Shown here in pieces: positions 14,260 to 25,724 of a DNA stretch of 64,000 bases (position 1 is its first letter; the number at the start of each line of letters is the position of its first letter). Source of the stretch: Fusarium oxysporum f. sp. lycopersici 4287 (taxonomy: Eukaryota > Ascomycota > Sordariomycetes > Hypocreales > Nectriaceae). Under the pieces are notes generated by a model. The model saw only the letters and a program-made list of their open reading frames with translations. It did not search any database and was not told the origin of the DNA. Location: contig NC_030987.1 of the NCBI RefSeq assembly GCF_000149955.1, forward strand, positions 3,963,190 through 4,027,189. The letters are read 5' to 3'. A program made the translations under genes and the position numbers.

Positions 14260-14373
14260 GAACATAGCCGCATCCAATCAGGCCATCAAATCTTGTGAGA
14301 GGGTTCAAGAGACTCTCGACAGCATCTACACCTCTACTGTACCACCCACAACACCGCCACAATTCCCGACAAA

Positions 14374-14532
14374 ATGGCCAACGCTTGCGCCCACCAGTTC
14401 CGAATGATCAAGTCGGACAACACTCTTGTCCAATGGATCTGCCAGCACTGTCGGTCCGGTCCTCACTGGATGATCTGGGAGTGCACCTATTGCAAGCTTC
14501 ATCTATGCCGACCTTGCACGCAGTCTGCTTAA
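14374..14532 (+). CDS. Small Cys-rich, probably zinc-binding protein (52 aa)
   Basis: A 52-codon gene that is easy to miss. It starts MANACAHQFRMIKSDNTLVQ and continues with three CxxC pairs (CQHC, CTYC, CRPC) plus an early CAH. Four CysX2Cys/His-like pairs in 52 residues fit a compact zinc-ribbon or knuckle fold. I recall similar ~50-residue proteins with a GPHW.I.EC..CKL..CRPCT signature in other Pezizomycotina, but I cannot name a function. The start context (GACAAAATGG) is good for a fungal gene. The leader upstream appears spliced (donor near 14124, acceptors near 14201 or 14259) and is preceded by more than 1 kb of pyrimidine-rich DNA, suggesting a regulated or strongly expressed transcript. 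The stop is TAA at 14530-14532. Confidence 0.72.
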   Translation: MANACAHQFRMIKSDNTLVQWICQHCRSGPHWMIWECTYCKLHLCRPCTQSA

Positions 14533-17500
14533 GGGCTTGTGTATACATGCGCAAGTCATTTAATGCCGAGACAGTCTTTGGCAGCCACATGCAAAAATGG
14601 GTGTGCAACTGTTTTGTTGTGCTTTCACTTTTTTCTTCTGCTTCTGCAACCTCACTCGGCACCAACTGATATGGCCTGACTTACAAAATGCGAAAGGCTC
14701 AACCCAAGCAGGAAGTGGAAAGCTTCCCCTTCTTGGTCTCGGTGCCGATGCACATTTGCGATCAGAGAAGATGGTCTCAGCATGGGCATTTGATTTGATT
14801 GCACTTGGCACAAGTTACTTGCTGCTACGCTACACTACAGTACGCTACGTACTGCGGAACGGCAGCCCGGAGCTGGCTCTGAATGCACGGCTACCGAATC
14901 GTCACACACCCCCTCGCGTGCACCCATCACAGCATTTCTTTTCACTTTCAGTTGACACACAACGTCATTTCGACTTATACTCACTGGCTTGAGATTTTCA
15001 TATCATGCCCAGTTCAGCTGAGCTGAGCTGGGCCTCGAAGAACAACACATACGCATGTATGCATTGGACAAGACATCAACCAACAAACAACTTGGAGTAC
15101 ATTAGGAGCTGATACAGTGACTCAGTCGGGCTGTGTCAGTGTCTCTCCTGGGTATTCGGCCAAACGGTGGTATTTTGGGTGACTTGGACTTTTTTACGCT
15201 TCTGCCTCTGATTTCCATGACGGAATAGCGCCCTGCACGTTCCACGTGGGAGATTCCATTCACAGGGACCTGTGGCCCGTTTTCGGAATTGTGCAGCACT
15301 AGTCACCCCCTTGGCCCTTGCGACTGGAGCGAAGACCTCTCACTCACTAGCTCACCAAGCTCCAACGCTTCTGTCTCGCCGTCTCGTTCGCTTGTGGCCC
15401 TACCCAAGTCGACAACCCAAGCATACAGGCCAGACCAGCCTAACACTCAACGCAACGCAACGATGGGAAGACCGGACTGTTAGACGTGTCATGTTGCTGG
15501 AACTCTCCTCCAATCTACAGTCCCAGTTAGGAACTTTCCCTTTTAGGAGATCTGATCTGTTACAGGTGATCCTGACTGGTCTCTTTTGATGTTATCTCTT
15601 TTCTTCATTTCATCTCCTTTCCCCTTTTTCCTTTTCGTTTTCTCTTCCTTGTAATACCTGGCTTGTGGTTCACCGCCTGCATCAAAACGGTGTTTGTTGG
15701 AATTTTTTCTTCTTGTTTCTTTTTCTTACTTTCGGAGGGTTTACCCCACGCTTTGGTCTTTATCTCCTCAACCTCCACTGCCAGAAGCAACTTGGCTGCT
15801 GACGGTACTTTTGGGCGGGAGAGAAGTCAAAGGGGAATGTCGTTATGACCTCATCTTATTGGAGCCAACAAAACTTTCCGTTTGGCTCATGGCGCAAGGA
15901 CAGAAAAACAACGATTTTTATGGATATGGGACTGGTGTTTTTTTAGGGTCGGCGCTCGAAATAGACTATGGCTCAAGCCAGACAGATACGGGGCGAACCA
16001 GAGGATATCAAGAGGGTGAGAGGAACACACACATCAACTAGTGTATCGCTATCGTCATAAATGAAAACATTCTGTTTCTAGCTTTGACTCCTTCTCTACC
16101 ACTAAATGCTAGCTAAATGATTGTCATTATCACCATCGACGTGGTGGATGTGAAACTGAATCATGAACAAGACCTTGATTAGTAGTAGTATCATTACCTC
16201 AGTGGGAGTCTTCCCCAGTCTTTTCATCTTATACAAGAAGCCTAGCAATTCGATCTAATGAGCCTTGATTGGCCCGGAGTTTACGAGTAAGTTCACGACG
16301 TTAGGTACAGTAGCTGCTGACCAGTGAGCATGAGCGGTACCTGCCTTCTCATCCCCAGCCCCAAGGACCAGAAACTTGAGGTGAGAGGTGAGGTGGACAT
16401 TGGACAGTGAGGAAAGAGGCCCAAGTCCTGTAATCTCCCCTCCCACCTACGGCATTGGCTGCCCTTTCCTCTTCTATCGTCCGCCTCGGTTCTCGTATTG
16501 AGTCCCTGCCTTCTTTCAGTGCACCATCGTGTAGATCTCTTGTCTCATCTCATCACGATCCTACCTTTTCAATATTTCTCATTACCACATCACTTTAAAC
16601 TTTTCTCTCCTCTCTTAGCACCTCGCTTGGATGCTTACTTCACTTTACTTCCCTTCCCCGAGCCGTCTTTGACTGGACTGGACTAGGTTGCGCGGGTCAA
16701 ATGCGAGAGCCTTGCTCATGGGCAACCAACTTCCATTACCAGACACAAGCTGACGTGGAATAATGCGCATCATCTTCTCCTGGGAAACATCCGGATGGCT
16801 GTGGCAGTCTTGTGGAGCGTCGCAGTCTGTGTCTGTGCCATGGCGCAGCGAAGGAAAAGAAGCTACCTACTTCACTCTGAGGGAGCACCGGCACCGAGAT
16901 CGTTGACAGAGCTAGCTATGGATACCTTTTTTAACGCGGATGATGCTATTCTAGGCTTCACGCCGCCCCCAGTCTGATCGGCGTTTTTAGCGGCCCGCCA
17001 AAAAGACCAATCTTCACCAGAAGCCTTCCAGAACAACTTAGAAGCTGTCTCGTATTGTTTCCACTCTGCACACGGTGCATACGCGAACCCAGGTCCCCAG
17101 CTTGACGTTTCCAACGGTGAAGAGCAACGTCGACACGCGAACCAGGGGTTTTCCAAATTACCGAAACACGCCAATGCCTGATGTAGACGCTTACAGCCTC
17201 GCAAATGTTTCAATAACAGGTACGATACACAACCACCATACAAACTTTGGTATTCAATCAAGGCTCGTTTATACGGAACTATCCTGAGTCATGCCGACAA
17301 CCTTAACAACTATCACGAGGCACGACACACCCCCCATGTTTAACGGATTCGACATCTCGCCCGCCAGGCCGACACAGTCCCATCGGGGAACGTACCCGGA
17401 GCTTTTGAGGTGCTTTGCGAGCTGTCTGAGCATACATGATAGTATCACTGTTGTTGATTCAGTCTTTCGCCTCGCTCATTGGTCCGTTGGTTGTTCGCTT

Positions 17501-18073
17501 CAAGACTGGCTGAACTCTTTTGCCCTGTCTTGCTCTGTTTCAAAACTCACAAGCATCAGTTGACGAGCTCTTCGACCATGCACATTCATGTCACTTAACG
17601 ATCGGGGTGGCAGGGCCTGCCATGCTCCTCAGATTGTGCTAGGGCTTTTGTGTGACCAGTTCGTGTGACGACCTTGTCATACTTCGGCAAATCATTAGAA
17701 TGCACGGGTTGATGGAACGTTTCCAGATGCTCGGACAAGAAGTTGTCAGTTGCGTGTGACTACTCGCCTCCGGCCCTTTACGGACACTGCCATGCCGAAG
17801 AGAGACCGCTCCGTCTCGGCGTCGGAGGTAAATGGCTGACCCCAGTCCCCACCCCTCCGGCCTCCCGCACCGAGATATGGCGGACGGGCACTGGGCGTTT
17901 GCGGCCGGACACAAAGCTGGTTTGGGTCACATCTGCTCTTACGAGCTGCCTTCTTTGCAAGATTGTGCATATTCAAAGACATCGGCCGGTAGTTTGAGGG
18001 CGGTTCGCTGAGGCAACGTTGCTGCACTTGTCACTCTTTCTGGCACCTTGATCGAAGAAATAGGTATGTTTAT
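14533..18073. other. Intergenic DNA, no gene supported
   Basis: About 3.5 kb with only short overlapping open frames. A near-perfect 27-nt palindrome built on CAGCTGAGCTG lies at 15007-15033. Pyrimidine-rich blocks at 15580-15780 and 16480-16680 look like leader or promoter DNA. I see no tRNA, 5S rRNA or transposase trace. Confidence 0.5.
15007..15033. repeat. Imperfect 27-nt palindrome
   Basis: GCCCAG at the left end and CTGGGC at the right end flank a CAGCTGAGCTGA core. The sequence matches its own reverse complement at all but three positions. It could be a hairpin or a dimeric protein-binding site; nothing nearby identifies which. Confidence 0.6.
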
Positions 18074-19265
18074 TCAGGCAAGTAAAAGCCAACACGGTAG
18101 CAGGCCCAGCAGAGCCGCAGCCGTCAGCCAGAATGAGAGAACTATGGGTATGCTCGACCTCGTGTCTGAGGAAGACTGGTAGTATTTTGCGATTTTGGGA
18201 TCCGCCAACGCCCAATCCCATACAGTACGCTCAGTGCTTCTCTTGGTCACCTCCACACTGTCACCAATGGATATGATCGTATCGCCACCAGGGTTATTGG
18301 TGAGAAACCCGTATCTGCCGAAAACTGGAGAATACTTTGATCCAGTATCGACTCTTCGGTCAGACATGAGCTTCTTGAGTACCGTGCCACGCTCCCCTTT
18401 TGCTGCACGGCCAGTGGAGTAGTCAACGTTGAGCGAAGTGCATCGTCCGCACATCTTGGTGAGAGCTACTTGATGAGCCCCATTAATGGTCAGCTGTGCC
18501 CAAAAGTCCTCATCCCATGCGGTTTCGCCATCCAGAACAATGTTGGGTCGCATAGCCTTCATGTCAACGTCGCATGTCGATAGCCGGGCTTTGACGTTGC
18601 TGAGAGATTCTTCTGTGGTGAACAGATAGGGCGCACAATCAGTAAAGGTAATCCAATCATCCTCAGTGGCTTTCTTCCCTAAAAGGTGGTTGAGAAGCAA
18701 CATTGGCCATGGCGGAGGAGTAGCCTGAGCCTTGGGAGAGAATGTTCCCAGCACAGGGCGTCGACCGTCGCCAATGAAGACAAGAGCTGTGTCGAAACCA
18801 AAGCAAGCGGTGAACCATGCATCATATTTGGGTCCCATGCGGTATGCAATAACACGACTTTGATGTAGGCTGACGTCGGCCTTACTCAATTCATTAATAT
18901 CCGGTTCAATTGGGACTTCAAGGACAGTGTCCTGCTCTGGTTTCCATGGCACAAGTGGTACTTCTGGAATCAGGTACTTGACCCGGATCTTGTCGCCAAC
19001 GACTTCTTGTGCGAAAAGACTGCATTCTGGGTGACCGGACAATTGGATCTTACTGAAGTCGCCCGACTTCTCAATCTTGTAAAGCATGAAACGACGGTCA
19101 TATTGAAGCCCTTGTGGGCCTAGTTTGGCCGACTGGACTTGAATGCCTCGAAGTCCTTTGATAGGATAGTACCAAAGCTATCATGGGCTGTCAGCAAAAG
19201 TCCAGGACCTCTCACAGAGATTGGCATGAGTGAAGCTTGATCGGACTTACCTGAGTGACCTTCAT
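18074..19265 (-). CDS. MOSC-domain protein (mARC/YcbX-like) with C-terminal membrane anchor
   Basis: Two exons on the minus strand: 19265-19251 (MKVTQ) and 19177-18074, joined over a 73-nt intron with a GTAAGT donor. Total 372 aa. The N-terminal MOSC barrel begins LWYYPIKGLRGIQVQSAKLG and ends in YDRRF; the C-terminal MOSC core contains CGRCTSLNVDYSTG and SPVFGRYGFL. Relatives (mARC, molybdenum-cofactor sulfurase C-terminus) bind molybdenum cofactor and reduce N-hydroxylated compounds with cytochrome b5. Here the position of the Mo-ligating Cys of animal mARC appears to be Val in DRRVDTG, so cofactor use is uncertain. The last ~25 residues (SIPIVLSFWLTAAALLGLLP) are a hydrophobic helix with almost no tail, consistent with a tail-anchored outer-mitochondrial or ER membrane protein. 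The family call is strong; substrate is unknown. Confidence 0.87.
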
Positions 19266-22200
19266 TATTCCTTGATGTGTTGTTTGACAGCCTGTCAACA
19301 GGACAAAGCAACAATGTTTATGATGTGAAAGGTAGAACTGGATTGCTAATCAGGTACGAGCCCCTCGTTGACTAGGTAGGCAAGCCATAGCCGACTCAAG
19401 CACTAACCCAAGGTACCTAATTCCTGTTAGTTTTGAGGAGGTGACGCAGGCAATTGAGATAACATGGCATTCGGCTCCCGCTACCGAAGATCTCACACCG
19501 CATCTACTCATATGTCCAATCACAAACTATTGATTGCAATACAGTCTTGGTTTTCAATCTCAGCTGAAGTAACCCAACAAGACTCATTGTGAGTTCTTAT
19601 TTGTCTCTTTACGAACTCTGTCTTTCATTATTTGTTTCTGTTGCCTCGGTCCCGAGTTCGGTAGACCTCCACTGTCGGAACCCCCCCGCTGTGTTCCGTA
19701 ACAGACCTCACAAGACATGAAAGGCAACAGCCATACAAATGATTCATCATATCATTATCTCCTACTTTCTCGTTTGACTGAGTAACTTATAAGCGAACTC
19801 GGGCAGCTGATACGTGTAATTGACAAGTCTTGAGCCCTTCAGAGTCGAAGTGGCTGGCGGTATAGTTCAAGGGCGTCGTTGACATGGCCCTCCACTTTCC
19901 GGCATGTGCAATGAGACATCACAGAGGTAGAGAGAAGAAGTGTAAGGACAGATTGATTGTCACTCAATTCTATATTCATCAATGTCTGCTCTAAAGCTCA
20001 GAGATGGAGCTGAATCTTGGCCTAGTATATGACAGAGTTATGAATAGAGAGATCTCTGTTCTTATCTTCCGTGGGCCTTATTAGGATCCATATTCGATGT
20101 AGCTGCACTGGAGGCTCCTGTGACTTCAATATTTATATGGTGCTCTCGTGCTTTGATGACTTAGCCAGTGAGTCTATTTTATCCTTTCATGACTCAGATG
20201 GTTCACCACCTTGATTCGAGTGTCGTTGTTACTGCACCGGTAGATAGAAAAGACCTTGGGATGACAGTCAGATTTCGGGGACCTCAACTTCTGCACGTGA
20301 GATAAAGAGGATTTCTTTTACACTTTTATCAAAGCAATTGCTTCATCTGACAGATTAAAATGGGATACTTCCTTCTCTCTCCAAGAGCACACCAGTTTCT
20401 GACATCATAGAACCATCCTCCGTCTTGGATTTGTATGGCTTTATGCGGCTTTGTTACCCTGGACTCACAACACACCGTTTCCGACGAATGTCCCCTGCTG
20501 GATATCTGATCTGAATCCTGTTATAAGTGACCGTCCGGCGCTCTGTTTCTTCGGGGCTGCATACACGGTGAGCATCAACTTCTCGACTTCTTGTCTTCTC
20601 AATAATAATTTCGGTTCAATACTCTTGAACACAACCATAGATCAAGTCGATCACTGGGCCCGCTCGAATAGTCTTGATCGTAATGACAATCGAGAGAGAC
20701 TTCTCTCACAGTCGCTATCGGCATGGCTTATTCTCCTTGTTCTTCATTCCATGACCCGAGAAACTTTTGACAGTTTCCCTTCCATGTCCAGCAGGATCAT
20801 GAGCCAAGCTCAATATCCATTTTGAAGATATGAGTCAAATATACGGCGATACTTAACGGAATAGTTTCTTTCACAGACATTGGTTTCAACCGTTTGCGCA
20901 GGATCATAGGACATGCCCTGTTGGTACTGTGATACACTTGCCATCACAGGTTGTTGCAGTTCTCTTGTGAATCAGCGTGTCTTCATCGAGTCAGCAATGC
21001 AGAATCGTGGAGGAAGTTGACACCACCTGCCAGACGCTCGATTTGTCTTTCGTTTCTCGGGGTTCATTTAACAGATACTGGAGACCCATATTCTAGTGTA
21101 TGATCTTGAATATCGTTGGGCCTCCAGTTCCAGCATTGTCAAAGTAAGATACCTGACACTGGACCTTAGGGTAAGCTCAGTACTGATGAGGTCATGTAGT
21201 TGTATTATGAAATCGCCTCCGGTTCAACACCAATAACACGAAGGAGATATTTTCAACATGTTGATGCGACAAGACCAATATGCCTTGGTAGTATGCGTAC
21301 AGCTTTCTAACACATAGGAAGAGGCGCAAGGAGAATACGTAAACCCAACCACTGCATCCAGTCTCGGATTGGCGAGCTGAGCTGCATATTCTTGCCTCTT
21401 TTAAAGATCGGCACTCAAGATAACATGAGTGCTGACATGACGGTATCATCGCGTCTGGTCGGACCCGAAAAGCGAAGCACATGCCGCGAGCCTCGAGGAA
21501 GGATTCATCGTTATAGCTGACACTGCCACGAAGACTCCATGATAGCAATATTTTTTTGGTCCGTGTCAGAATGGAATTTGTCTAGGGTTTCATCGATTAA
21601 TAGCTCCCAGGGACGTTAAAATAAGATGTGGATATTGGGTGAATAAGATTGCGCAGCTAACAAATCCAGCCAAGCATCATCTCACGGCTCGACGCCATTG
21701 CTGACATCTATATTCCTAGCCAGGAGAGTGGCGTCGTAGCGCGAGATGAGGCCCTATTAAGCCATTTCCTTGAAACACCAGTTGTTCAGTGAGATGGCCA
21801 TCCCATAGAGGACTGCAGTCTCGAGCAAGTCAGGTCAGCCCTACGTCTTACCTTCATATCGAAATTTGTTTTCGCTAAGCCTTAGCTCCCCACAACTCAA
21901 AGCTGAGCAAGATGCAAATGCGCCTCGACCTAGGCTTTATCTGGTTCGACGAGGCGCTGACGACCCGCAGGAGCTGCCACCTCTGATGTAACAGACCCTG
22001 GCCTTGTCCTTGTTGTTGAGGCATTGGCTGCTGGCATCGGCAATATGGAGAAAAAGAAAAGAGGCTGACAGCGTTTCTTGGCGTTCCATCACTAAAGAAC
22101 CTGGAATACAGATCAAGACATATCATTCAGCACGACGTCGCCTTATCACAATATCATGGCCTCTTTCTCGTATTGCTGCTCTGGCCAATGGCGAGATAAT

Positions 22201-22646
22201 CGCTCCGAGTCTTCGCTCACAAATGACCGTAAACATTGCAACATCTTGAAATCCTAGGAGGATTCTCGAGCACCGCCTTTTGGGAATGGATGATCCAACC
22301 CTGTGCATCCATCGCGGAGACTAAAATCTGACAAGCACTGCCCAAGGTCCATCGCATGAGTCTCATTCAGGCTCCTTGAATGGTAGATCCCAAGTCCGAA
22401 CCCTGGGCTCGGAATCCCGTATGGATCTCAGGCAATGAATTTCATTTTTTCTTCCTCATTGAGGTTGTAGGATCACAAAGTCCCAGCCGGCTTATAAGAT
22501 GGAGTACATGCCGCCTTGTTGGCTTGACATGATGAGCGTTGCTGTTGTTGTTCCTCGTCCTTTCCCACGAGGATATAAGTGAAAAACAGAGAGTCAAAGT
22601 TGCCAATAACCTCTCTACCTTTTTGAGCAACAAGTGATACGCCACA
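19266..22646. other. Intergenic DNA, no gene supported
   Basis: About 3.4 kb between the divergent MOSC and ABCG genes. The longest open frames (20451-20825 plus, 21192-21548 minus) have no family resemblance, no good splice partners and unremarkable start contexts, so I treat them as chance. It probably contains both promoters. Confidence 0.5.
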
Positions 22647-25600
22647 ATGTCGCTTTCAAGCTATGGCGTCGACGACGCTAAGCTACCACAACAACCTTTC
22701 CTTCCAGGTGCCAAGCCCGATACACCAAGCTTCCTCGACACAACTGCATGTCTTTGCGCTCTTCGTGCGTTACCTGGACTCGATAAGCTCGCCGAAGCCG
22801 GAGCAAATTTCGATAACGGCCAAGCAGCATGGCAATGCATTGGAAACCAAACACAAGGTGTATACAACATCACAAGCGGAAAATGGTATAAGGCCAAGAA
22901 TCCCAAGGGTTCGCTTGATCTGCCCATGGAAGACAATTCCAACCCTCCTGTCGGAGGTGATCTCGTATGGGACTCCAAGAGCCGTTCTCTTAAGCCATTG
23001 AAGGACAAGAACACACTCACTGTTTACGACCGAGACTGTACTGGCACCAACCGATCGAGCTTCTCGACCAGTTTCTACAGAACCACATATCAGCTTCTTA
23101 ACGATAAGCTTCCTATTGATGCTGCACCCTGCTGGAGGCCTGGTGCCCTTCCTCTGCAGCTGCAGAACGTGTCTTCCTGGCAGAAGTATGGCTGTAAAGA
23201 AGGGTTTCTTTGTAAGTTCACTGGCTGGGTTGCTTGAAATCGAAATTGACGTTTTACAGGCCAGAACAACACCATCAATTCACTCCCTCAATCATGTCCT
23301 CCTCTTGAGAAGTGCACAGTTGCACGTCTCTCAGGCATGACTTGCTCATTGAACGGAACAAACGTGGGGATGGGGGTTTTCGAGCCCATTATCTGCCAGG
23401 CGGGCCACTATTGCCCTTTGGAGGAAAAGGGCATGAAGAAGATTAGATGCCCTGCCGGTTCATATTGCCAGCCTGGTGCTTCGACTCCAACACCATGCCT
23501 ATCTGGCAGCAGGTGTCCGGAGGGTGCCTCCTTTGAGAGGTATCTGATTCCTGTGGGCGTTCTAGTCATCATCGATTTCCTCCTCCTTGTTGGTATGTTC
23601 GTCTTGATGTTCCGTTCACGATGGCAGAGAACATCCAAGGCCCATGCTGGTGCTCTGAAGAGACACAAGACCATTAGGGCCGTCAAAGCGACAATCACTG
23701 GACGTGGATACAAGGAGTTGCCCGAAGATCAAGATAATGAGATGGCTCCAATGCAGCCTGGCTACAGTCGTTATTCACCATATGGACAAGATTTCCGAGA
23801 GGGACGCACTCGAACTGGTTTTGAGGCTGCTCTCTCGCGGAACAGCGTCTACAGCTCGGAACAAGAGCAGAAAGAAATGGAGGCCAACCCACAGCTCAAA
23901 GCTTTTGTTGAGTCAATGCGACGAGCAGCTGAGGCAACCAACTTCGGCCTCTCCTTCAGATACTCCGACCTTGTCTTTCATCCCAAAAAGAGCCCAAGGC
24001 CCATCCTTCAGAACGTCACAGGCTCTATTGAGCAAGGACAGCTTGTTGCTGTCATGGGTGGCTCAGGAGCTGGTAAATCGACCTTTGTCAATGTTTTGAT
24101 GGGCAAAACGAGCAATACTGGTGGTATCGTTGCGGTCAACAATACTCCAGGCAAGATGAAGCAGTACAAGAAGTTGACAGGCTACGTGCCTCAGGATGAT
24201 ATCGTGTTACCTGAGCTGACGGTCTACGAGAACATTGTGCACTCGGCACGTATTCGACTTCCTCGTAACTGGAGCAAGAAAGATGTCGAAGCTCATGTTG
24301 AGTCTGTCATTGACTGTCTAGAGCTTTCGCACGTGCGAGATTCTCGGGTCGGTAGCGTGGGCAAGCCTGTCATCAGTGGTGGTCAGAGAAAGCGAGTTAG
24401 TATCGGCATGGAATTGGCAGCTGCCCCAATGGCTATTTTCCTTGATGAGCCAACCAGTGGTTTGGATGCTACCGCAGCATCATCCATCATGCGCACCCTC
24501 AAGGCTATCGCGAGACTCGGCATCTCCATCATTGTCATCATTCACCAGCCGCGAACTGAAATTTTCGACCTGTTTGATAATCTCATCCTGCTTGGTAACG
24601 GACAGACCATCTATGAAGGCCCTCAAATGGAGTCACAGACATATTTCGAGAGCATGGGCTTCCAATTCCCAGAGCACAGCAACCATGCAGATGTAATTAC
24701 CGACATCATCACCGGTAACGGTCGGGAATACAACAGCGCCGGTGATGTTTCCAAGGAAGCACTCATCTCGCACTGGGCTAAGATGCGCCAGAGCAAATCG
24801 GAAGAAGCTTACGAACGCAGAAGTGTCAGGTCCACGATGCTGGGCGATACAGGGATGCGCCAGGCGCTCAAGAAGCGTGGTGCTCCCTATATCAAACAAG
24901 GATGGCTCTGCCTCTGCCGTGCAATGCTTCAGCAATATCGCGCGAGGGCTGCTCTGTTTGCCGAGATGGGACTTGCTGTTCTCGCAGGTGCCCTGCTTGG
25001 TCTCGCCAATAACCCCAAGAACGGTATTATGTTTGTCGGTCTATTCCACGAGCCCTATGAGGTCTTATCGACAGCTATCGACTTCTTCTCTGCACCGCAG
25101 TTCGCACTTCTTATTGCCATTGCTATTGGCCTTGTTGCGGGTGCCCCTGGAGTCAAGCTCTTCTCCGAAGAGACACTCTTGTACAGGCGAGAGGCTGAAG
25201 CAGGCCATTCCCGACTGGCTTACTTCCTTGCCAAGGTTATTTCTGTCTTTCCCCGCATGGCACTTGGTTGCATGCACTTCACCGTGCCCTTGTTCTTGTT
25301 GTCTGTGCCCATCATCGACTGGGGTCTTGCATTCCTCACAAATTTGCTGTACTTCTACTGCATTTATGGCCTTGCAAGTATCGTAAGCATGGTCGTTCGA
25401 CGTGAAGATGCGCCACTATTTGCTACCATGATTGCCCTCATCACTGGTATTCTCTCTGGTTCCGCACCTCCATTGGCATCTGTTAAGGATTGGCATATGG
25501 AGTGGCTGTGGCGAGCATCTCCTGCTACATGGTTGGCGGAACTGTACTTTGGGCAGCTTGTGGCACCTTTTGCATACCTCTTTCAGGTCGATATTGCAGC

Positions 25601-25724
25601 TGAGGCGACTGGATACCATCTTGACCGCAAGTGGCTCAACATTGGTGTTTTGGTCGCAATCGGAACTGCTTATAGATTGATTGCCTTTGCTGGCATGGTA
25701 CTGGGACATCGATTGAGAAGATGA
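22647..25724 (+). CDS. ABCG half-transporter, ADP1/WHITE-like, with long Cys-rich N-terminus
   Basis: Two exons, 22647-23211 and 23260-25724, separated by a 48-nt intron (GTAAGT...TTTTACAG); 1009 aa. The order is N-terminal ectodomain, EGF-like Cys-rich segment (about residues 215-280, with CQAGHYCP, CPAGSYCQPG), first membrane helix (IPVGVLVIIDFLLLVGMFVLMF), nucleotide-binding domain, then a C-terminal membrane domain. Walker A GGSGAGKST is near residue 455, signature ISGGQRKRVSIG near 560, Walker B IFLDEPTSGLDA near 580. This NBD-then-TMD half-transporter layout with a Cys-rich lumenal N-terminus matches yeast Adp1 and its fungal relatives, whose substrates are poorly known. No classical signal peptide follows ATG 22647, so an extra upstream exon is possible, though the start context CCACAATGTC is good. 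Confidence 0.9.

Larger units (their letters stand above)
6953..14373. other. Long gene-poor region between VIP1 and the small Cys-rich gene
   Basis: About 7.4 kb without a gene I can support. Open frames here are short, overlap on both strands or run through N. It contains two assembly gaps, a 24-base T run at 11698-11721 and several pyrimidine-rich or simple-repeat patches (CTTCTG repeats near 12215, CACT repeats near 12730, five GTACC units at 13001-13025). From about 12.4 kb it resembles a long promoter and leader leading to the 14374 gene. Confidence 0.5.

Noticed and set aside
20451..20825. 124-codon open frame upstream of the ABCG gene
   Set aside because: No motif, no splice partner, no composition shift; looks like chance.
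21192..21548. 118-codon minus-strand open frame
   Set aside because: No recognisable family and isolated in intergenic DNA.
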